From Ptychodera flava (taxonomy: Eukaryota > Hemichordata > Enteropneusta > Ptychoderidae): a DNA stretch of 64,000 nt. Positions 57,552-64,000 of the stretch are shown one piece after another (positions within the stretch are counted from its first letter, which is position 1; every line of letters begins with the position of its first letter). The position numbers and the translations under genes were made by a program. The notes beneath the pieces are model-generated. The model saw only the letters and a list, made by a program, of their open reading frames with translations. It ran no database searches and was not told the origin of the DNA. The stretch is taken from assembly GCF_041260155.1 (NCBI RefSeq), contig NC_091938.1, positions 18,451,632 to 18,515,631 of the forward strand, in the 5' to 3' direction.

Positions 57552-58431
57552 TTAAAGAGGCACTCCCACTTGGTAACATTTTTAAAACACATTTTTTTTA
57601 ATGCCAACGGTCGATATTTGACGTGGCGACTGCGCGCAGATCGCGAGATATCGATAAAAACATGTCATTTCCAGAGCGTATTTTTCACATCCCGAAGTTT
57701 TACGATCGTTTCTGATTTTCACCCGAAATCCCCCGAAGGTTTGTTGTTGTGCTGATTGACGATATTCTAGGGAGTCTACAATAAGTTCAAATGACGCAAT
57801 TAATTTACTTCCCACTGCAAAGACTTTATATACAGCATTATGCCATTACCTCAGGTAAGTTTTGTAAAACTTCTCCTTAGTTTTTGTCGTTTTCATTACT
57901 CTAAATCAGTTGTACTATATTTTTAACCAATACCACATAAACATCAGTTTTTACGTGTCAAATATTAGCCGCCTCCGATGACTACATTTTGTCGTCTGCC
58001 ACACAGTACGCCCTGCGTGTGGTATGCGTCTATGCATACCACTCAGCGGCAGCTATGTATCAACCGCACATAACTGTGCTAGTTACCCATGAGAATTGTG
58101 GTGGAATCAAACTTTGTTTTTCCGTTTTTTCTCAGAGTCAGTAAGGGTCATACAGGGGCATGACCGATCACCGACGCGAGTGGTACTGTGGCATACAGCA
58201 GCGTAAGTGCAGACTGGTACTCCATAGCTTAGTTGACAATGGCCCCAGTGCCGAACGTTCAATTTTCGGAAGCTGAATTTAGGTGGGCCACCGGAATCCA
58301 AACTTTTACTTTTTTGAGGACATGTTTTTATCGATATCTCGTGATCCGCGCGCAGTCGCCACGTCAAATATCGACCGTTGGCATTAAAATATGTGCTTTA
58401 AAAATGTTACCAAGTGGGAGTGCCACTTTAA
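57552..58431. mobile_element. Non-autonomous DNA transposon, about 110-bp inverted repeats, TTAA ends
   Basis: Arms at 57556-57665 and 58319-58427 are near-perfect reverse complements. Shared phrases include GGCACTCCCACTTGGTAACA, CCAACGGTCGATATTTGACG, TGGCGACTGCGCGC and GATATCGATAAAAACATGTC. The tetranucleotide TTAA flanks both ends (57552-57555 and 58428-58431). TTAA target duplication is characteristic of the piggyBac superfamily, but the arms are unusually long and the 650-base interior encodes no transposase, so the assignment is tentative. Few differences between arms suggest a moderately recent insertion. Confidence 0.8.
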
Positions 58432-59147
58432 GATTTTAGTCATATTTTAGTTTGTATACAACACCTTACCATAACTTCCATGTGTGTAGTGTTATTCAGG
58501 TAAGAGATATCTCACTCACATTATTAGTCCCGGTGGATGAAGTCCGGAATTGGGGACTTATGGAATGGGTTCTAATCGTCTGTCAGTTCAGTGCCAAGAC
58601 CGTATTATTTCATTTAAACTTGACACAAAGACACAGTGCTGTGACGTATAGCTATGACTATATATACCTATGATCACCAATCACACTGTAAATTGGTGCA
58701 TTATTATTTTGACTTCAATTCAGTTACATCTAATCAAGTCACCAAAAAAAAAATTACAGGTGGGGACTGTATCATTGACAATGACTTGTTCATATTGTAG
58801 CTTATATGTATGATATTGTGCTTCTGTGTGCTATTTAAAGTATCTATGGTACCCTATGCAAATATCTTTGGGTGGAATGTTTTGAACATGTATCAATTTG
58901 ATTTCAGATCTACCGTTCGACTTTCCGGTTTGCGACCTGAAATATCTGTGATGGATTGATATCAGAGGAGTCAATATGTATTATATCAGTGTAGCAATTG
59001 ATAAACTTAATCTTAAATACTTTCAAATACACTTTATAGTGTAATCTACTCTGGTGGAACCCCTGCATTATACTTAATTTACTCATATTCACCGCTAAAT
59101 TTGATACACCCAAATTTTTAAGTCAAAATTATGTGGCTTTTGACCTT

Positions 59148-59243
59148 TATAACCCTTTCACACAATGGTTTGGTCCAAACCCTTGGATTGTTTATATTAA
59201 TGGTGATTATGGACCTGGTTATGCTGAATTAGGGGTGAACAGA
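59148..59243 (+). mobile_element. Short AACCCTTTCAC-type element copy
   Basis: AACCCTTTCACACAATGG, TTTGGTCCAAACCC, ATGGTGATTATGGACCTGG and TTAGGGGTGAACAG follow the family block order. The right end lacks a clear GGTTAA. Confidence 0.6.
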
Positions 59244-59532
59244 CTCAAAGGAGTAGGGGTTTAAGGTCGCTAAAGTCTCAAATCTATAAATTTCTGTATT
59301 GCAATACTTAATTAGTGGTTTGTTTTTATAACAGCCGTTAATATTATTTTCTTTTGTAATGGTAAATTTCCTATTTGAAATCATGCAGTTTCTGTCAAGT
59401 ACTCTACTTTGGGTGTATGCATTATTTCAAATATCCAGGTTGTATTTTCTCAGGATATTGGATACGTACATCGATATTTTTGTTGCACTGTAAAAATGTG
59501 TGCAAGTCTACTTGGTCATTACCAGAGAGCAA

Positions 59533-59538
59533 AATAAA
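59533..59538 (+). terminator. Candidate poly(A) signal
   Basis: AATAAA with a GT-rich downstream stretch (GGTTTGTGTGTC) about 25 bases later, the best-formed site downstream of guanylate kinase, although 5.5 kb from its stop. Confidence 0.3.
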
Positions 59539-60776
59539 TATTGTACAGAAATGATTGGTTTGTGTGTCATTCCTTGTGCTATAGTCTGAAAATCCAGTTA
59601 CAAAAATTTATGATGGCTGGTGGAAGGACAACAACCTGGCCATAATTGTCATTGTCTGTTTATAAATTGCTTAAGGTGCACTATTGAGCCACAAGAGATA
59701 TATGATAGGTCAAGAAACAACTAAACAATATAAGAGAAAACAAAAGCAAACCAATCAGTGGTTCATGTAGCCTTGAGTAATCAGTCTATATGATGGCGAG
59801 AAGTTTTTACAACAGTCCATGAGGGCAGTATAGTGATAATCTGCCATGTAGTTATGCTGTAATACTGAAAAATTTTCAACAACATTAATATATAGAAAAT
59901 GTAAGCTACTTTGTTTACATTATGCAGGGAGTTTAATATAACAATTAGTTATGAATTTGAGGCTCGTATCATTCCACCTCCAATATTATTTTTTTATTTC
60001 AACGATATTAATTGTCAAGACAATACTAAGACCACATGGGTTCTGGTTCCTGAATGTTTTCTCCTGTTTGTTTGTTTGTTTATGAATGCATAAGTAGAAT
60101 AAATGAAAATATAGCTGAAATATGACGATGTATGTTTGTATGAAGTAAAGCAATAAATAAATCATAAGATGTGAAATGAAAGCATGCGTCGATACGGGAA
60201 TGTATTGTCCCAGCAAAGCCTGGGTCGAGTGATTAAAGTGTGTTGCTTTCATTTTACATTACATTTTATTTTTTTGCTTTGATTCATACAAATATTCATC
60301 ATTATGTTTCAGTCATATATTTATTTTTTCCATATACGTATTTGTAAACAAACAAACTGACAAACAAGACAACATTGGAGACACGCCCCAGACCCGGGGC
60401 CCTTAGGCCCCAATAGGATACAAGCAAGTCATGTATGCATGATATAAGTGCTGATTTGAAACAGCGCCACCACACGCTTTAACCTTTAACCTTTTACTCT
60501 GGATAGAAATCTTGTCATGCTTGTGTAAATCTCTCCAGCACGGCTGTATTGTGGCGCCGCTGTCGATGATCCGATCACAAATATAAAGTGTGTATGCAAA
60601 CGTAAACTCTTTTCGATCTCCAGCAATTGAAGTTCAATCATACAGTAAGTAATATCTCATCAATCCTATATCCCTGCGTACAATGCTTTACACGCCGGGA
60701 ACACACAGCATCGTTCGCAGGGCAGGCTTATAGTATTCTAAGTACCTTGTGTATATACAGCACAGTTTTTGGACGG

Positions 60777-61419
60777 ACTACTACAGGTGCCGCCAACCGA
60801 TAAATTTCATCAATTTCGCAAAATCATCACAAAACATGTTTTGAAGGCCTATATACCGATTTTACTTATTTTTACCTTGACCTGAAATTTGGAGGGGAAA
60901 GTGGAGCTGTTCATAATAACTGCCCTCCCACAGGCATACACGAAAAATGTGCCCTCCCACTGAATTTTGATGCCCATTGCCCTCTAGTATCTATTGACTG
61001 TCCACTCCACGCTTCCCACAATTTCCAGCTCCTCACTGCCCTCTCCCCACAACTGAAATTCCCCATTGCCCACTAGATGCCCACTAGGCAACCCAGATCA
61101 ATGCAAAACCGGGCGAGCAGCTAGCAGTATACCTTTGAACATTTCTCCCCTCTAAGACGCTAAGTTAGGCACTTAATCTCCCCTCCAGTTCTGTCAACCA
61201 TGGCTTCCCCTCCCTCTACGTATTTTCCGGTACCCACTGTCAAAAAACTTTTCCCCTCCAACTGAAAATACCCGGTAATGAAATTTCTTCTCCGCCCACA
61301 GTAAATATCAATTTTTTTCTCTCTGCCTACTTTAGTTTTGAACTTTGCCTGCCCGCTGAAAAACTGCGCATTAACACCTTTTTGCATGAACAGCTCAGTT
61401 GGCGGTACCTGCTACTAGT
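60777..61419. mobile_element. Putative inverted-repeat element with a C-rich interior
   Basis: ACTACTACAGGTGCCGCCAA (60777 on) matches the reverse complement of the right end (61395-61419, containing TTGGCGGTACCTGCTACTAG) with few differences. Inside, the top strand is a series of C-rich phrases such as TGCCCTCCCAC, GCCCACTAG, CTCCCCTCC and TTCCCCTCC, alternating with AT phrases at about 35-50 base spacing. No coding potential. Confidence 0.5.
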
Positions 61420-61481
61420 ACCACTCAAATCGCTTGCAATTGGTTATATGTCTTAGTCTTTCGAACAGGGACTGATGCATT

Positions 61482-61595
61482 CTTCAGAATAGCTCTGCAT
61501 GGCAGGGATGTGTGTTACCAGCGTTATACGGCCTCCCACCACACCGTATAACGCTGGTTACACACAACCCTGCATGGCAGAGCTTCAGAATAGCT
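61482..61595. mobile_element. Foldback element with 13-bp flanking direct repeats
   Basis: The 88-base insert 61495-61582 is a hairpin: GTGTTACCAGCGTTATACGG pairs with CCGTATAACGCTGGTTACAC, and arms continue through CAGGG/CCCTG to GCTCTGC. It is flanked by CTTCAGAATAGCT at 61482-61494 and 61583-61595, a plausible target-site duplication. Confidence 0.7.
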
Positions 61596-62081
61596 TCAGT
61601 ACAGTAGCTTGAATTTTTGAGTTGGACGGTAAAACAGTAAAGCAACAGCTAGGCTTGCTTCAGACATTGTCTCTGCACTTTTACCTTTAGGTTAATTGAC
61701 AAAGGGGAGTACTGAGTGACACTCTCCAGCAATAAAAATAGAGCCAGTGAGTGACAGTGTTGTGCTGCCATGGGTGTAAGGTATGGCCTTGGTTTCTTCA
61801 GGCTGGGATGCCGTGAATTGTTGTTGAGAAGGAGAAGATGTTCCTGGAGAAGGTAAATAATCTCGTGTCGTGTAGATATTGATAATTTTCTCCTTGATAA
61901 TTTCCCTTTTAGTTCCTCATAAATTGTCTCTGTCTTGCATCTGAAGACACAGCTCTGTGCAAAAATTTGACCGAATATTGAGTCCTTATGTTTAAAAATG
62001 CCAAGTTTGTTCCAAATGAAAGAAGTGTCATTCAAGTCACAGATACAAAGTGTTATGCTAGCTGCATGAAATTTTAGTAAT

Positions 62082-62302
62082 TAACCCTTTGAGTGCTGTA
62101 ATTTTTCCCACCAAAATTTTAGTGCAACATTTTAACAATTTTTGTAAATTTTATGTAATTTTTTTTGATCATTTTGGACCAAACGGACATCACATTTCAT
62201 TTGCTACAGGTTTTCATCAAAATTTGGCAAAAATCTGAAAAAATTTGACTGAGGTACTTTTTATAAAGGCAACAAAAGTTGACTTAGGCGCTCAAAGGGT
62301 TA
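62082..62302. mobile_element. MITE with AACCCTTTGAG termini
   Basis: TAACCCTTTGAGTGC at the left and GCGCTCAAAGGGTTA at the right form terminal inverted repeats of about 15 bases around 190 AT-rich, noncoding bases. Confidence 0.7.
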
Positions 62303-62734
62303 TATTCGATTATTACAGGCAAAGTTCAATATGTAGCTAAATACTTTGAATGTATGCACGCGTAATTATTTTAAAGTTTTGTTGAATAAGCTTCAGGTAT
62401 TGCCTAAATCCTCACAGAAAAATATTCAAATGCAAATTGATAGTCAAAATTTTCATTAACCAAAATGACCTCTCACCCTTGGATGTCTCTGCAGTTCTGA
62501 TCAGCAGCACTGTCTGAAATTTATATATGACAAATTACAAAGATACAATGCATATAAATTACTTTCATGTTAGCCTCAAACTTGTTATAGTTCTGTCTGG
62601 TCCATGGTATGTACTTACCTTAAACATTGCAGTCAAAAACATCCCACCAATAAGTGTGTAATGACAGCAGATGGATGTTGCGCCTTTCTTGGCCTGAGAA
62701 TAGAGCTTCTGAAATGTTCATGCATAAGTATTAT

Positions 62735-62826
62735 TTAACCCTTTCACCACTATGGTTTAGCCTGAACCCATTGTTCTCAATGTAAGTGTGGATCTGTTCA
62801 CAGGGTATCGGGGTTGGACAGGTTAA
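62735..62826 (+). mobile_element. Short TTAACCC...GGTTAA element
   Basis: TTAACCCTTTCACCACTATG, GTTTAGCCTGAACCC, GTGTGGATCTGTTCACAGGG and GGACAGGTTAA. The best-bounded member of the family, just upstream of the oligopeptidase exon. Confidence 0.65.
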
Positions 62827-62965
62827 CTCTATGGGAACTTACGACTGTCTTCGCAAAAGTGCCAGAAAAGGTGGTTACCATTTAAAACTGTAATGAATTG
62901 ATCAAATACTGATTTAATGATACCAGATTTTAGCTGGCAGCATAATTTTATTTTGTATTCGCAGG

Positions 62966-64000
62966 ATGAATATCTGTTTCATCATTTTAAGCATTCTTGT
63001 GGTTGTCCAATTGGTCAGTTCCAGTACGTGCCGAGTCAACAATTACTTGTATTATTTACCAATTGATAGATACTGCAGCGTGTCCCAAAGCGACAACCCT
63101 TTACTCAAGCAAGAGGGCCTTCCCAAATTTACTGAGGTCAAGGCTGAACATGTCATACCCGGAGTGCAGAAGCTGGTGGGTGATTTTATAGAAAATATCA
63201 AAGATGTGGAAATGGACTTGGTAGGTAGGTTTACCGGTATCTTACCTTGTTTCACATTTGTTTCAATTTTTTTCAGTTTCAGTGAAAAATGGCCCATGTT
63301 CGTTGGGTGTTTCAACATGCTTTGTGAGAAGAATAAGAACTAGCAATTGGCATAGAAAACAAAATATTGAAAAAATCATCAAATCATCATTGGGTACTGT
63401 TCCTTATCAAGAAGGTTATGTTGCAGTAGACCAAGATATACCTCCGCTGTTGCCCACTTTGCTGTTCAGTAATAATAGAGAAAGTTTGAAAACTTTTCTT
63501 TATTTTAGATTTAATTATTCTTTGTCATCCTCACTCAACCTGAATATACACCTGCCAATTTAACATATGGCAACATTTTTGTCAAGGTTTGTACTCTTGT
63601 AAATCTTGCCAGGCTTCCCCAGTCATGTTACTGGAGTTCTCCCATCCCCCCTCACCTTTCTTCCTAAATCTTAGCAAAAATAGTGTGTGGACACAATGAA
63701 GTCCACAACATGCACATCTCAGTACATGAGTGCAGCAGTTTCCTCCTATGATTAGAACTCACTGCATTTGTTTTGATACTTAGAAATGTTCTGGACAGTG
63801 TTTTTTGATATAACAAGCAGGGAAACCATGTGAAATTTGACCGAATACTGTCACATAACAAAGGCCATGGATTGAAGCATATATCCAGAATGCAACAAAA
63901 AAGTTTTTCTTTCAGAATGAATTGAGACACTTCCAGTTTTTCCTTCCAGATCCATCCCAAAAGAAGACATGGCCTGCCATATTTGATGCGCTAGAAAGAG
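62966..64000 (+). CDS. Oligopeptidase A-like M3 metallopeptidase, 5' exons only
   Basis: Exon 62966-63220 (85 codons, donor GTAGGT, phase 0), then 63916 to the window edge (acceptor after TTTTTCTTTCAG). NPLLKQEGLPKFTEVKAEHV then IPGVQKL matches the N-terminus of oligopeptidase A/PrlC enzymes (NPLL...LPPF..I.PEHV.PA), and TWPAIFDALE in the next exon fits the following helix. These zinc endopeptidases degrade short peptides; the HExxH site lies beyond the window. The start MNICFIILSILVVVQLVSSS looks like a signal or organelle-targeting sequence. However, the ATG sits two bases after a splice acceptor (CAG ending 62964) with no in-frame stop directly upstream, so the true N-terminus may lie in an earlier exon. 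A second acceptor 21 bases downstream (CTTCCAG) would also keep frame. Confidence 0.75.

Noticed and set aside
61649-62035. 128-codon minus-strand ORF
   Set aside because: No family recognised and flanked by repeats; composition does not stand out.

Overview
The window looks like nuclear DNA of an invertebrate animal, most likely a marine deuterostome; hemichordate or echinoderm is my guess and is not proven. It is AT-rich, its genes are split into many short exons with GT-AG introns, and it is full of microsatellites, foldback hairpins and small non-autonomous repeats. The readable genes resemble vertebrate orthologues closely.

Layout. 1-3.2 kb: dispersed repeats and microsatellites. 3.25-4.85 kb: a compact, apparently intronless locus with its own TATA-type promoter and an AU-rich 3' region. 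It encodes a PDZ domain followed by an interleukin-1-like beta-trefoil, split over two overlapping reading frames; this is the most interesting object here. 4.9-14.7 kb: no convincing protein gene, only dispersed repeats and two TATA-like promoter candidates. 14.7-18.9 kb: three identical tRNA-Glu(UUC) genes and one decayed copy, all on the minus strand. 20.5-30.7 kb: a ten-exon plus-strand gene for a 275-residue ankyrin-repeat protein ending in a CaaX prenylation box; all introns are phase 0 and a three-exon module is duplicated. 31.8-32.2 kb: a cysteine-rich ORF of uncertain status. 33.7-41.7 kb: a complete Beclin-1 gene (minus strand, 11 coding exons, 449 residues) whose BH3 motif lacks the usual Gly-Asp pair. 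41.7-49.3 kb: the spacer between two divergent genes, with promoter-like motifs. 49.4-54.0 kb: a complete guanylate kinase gene (plus strand, 6 coding exons, 201 residues). 54-62.9 kb: noncoding, possibly including a long 3' UTR, with several inverted-repeat elements, one with about 110-bp arms. 62.97 kb to the edge: the first exons of an M3-family oligopeptidase A-like metallopeptidase.

The genes do not form one pathway: Beclin-1 acts in autophagy, guanylate kinase in nucleotide metabolism, the oligopeptidase in peptide turnover. The PDZ/IL-1-like locus and the prenylated ankyrin protein are the candidates for undescribed biology. Exon boundaries were read by eye from splice signals, phase continuity and remembered protein families; no searches were run.
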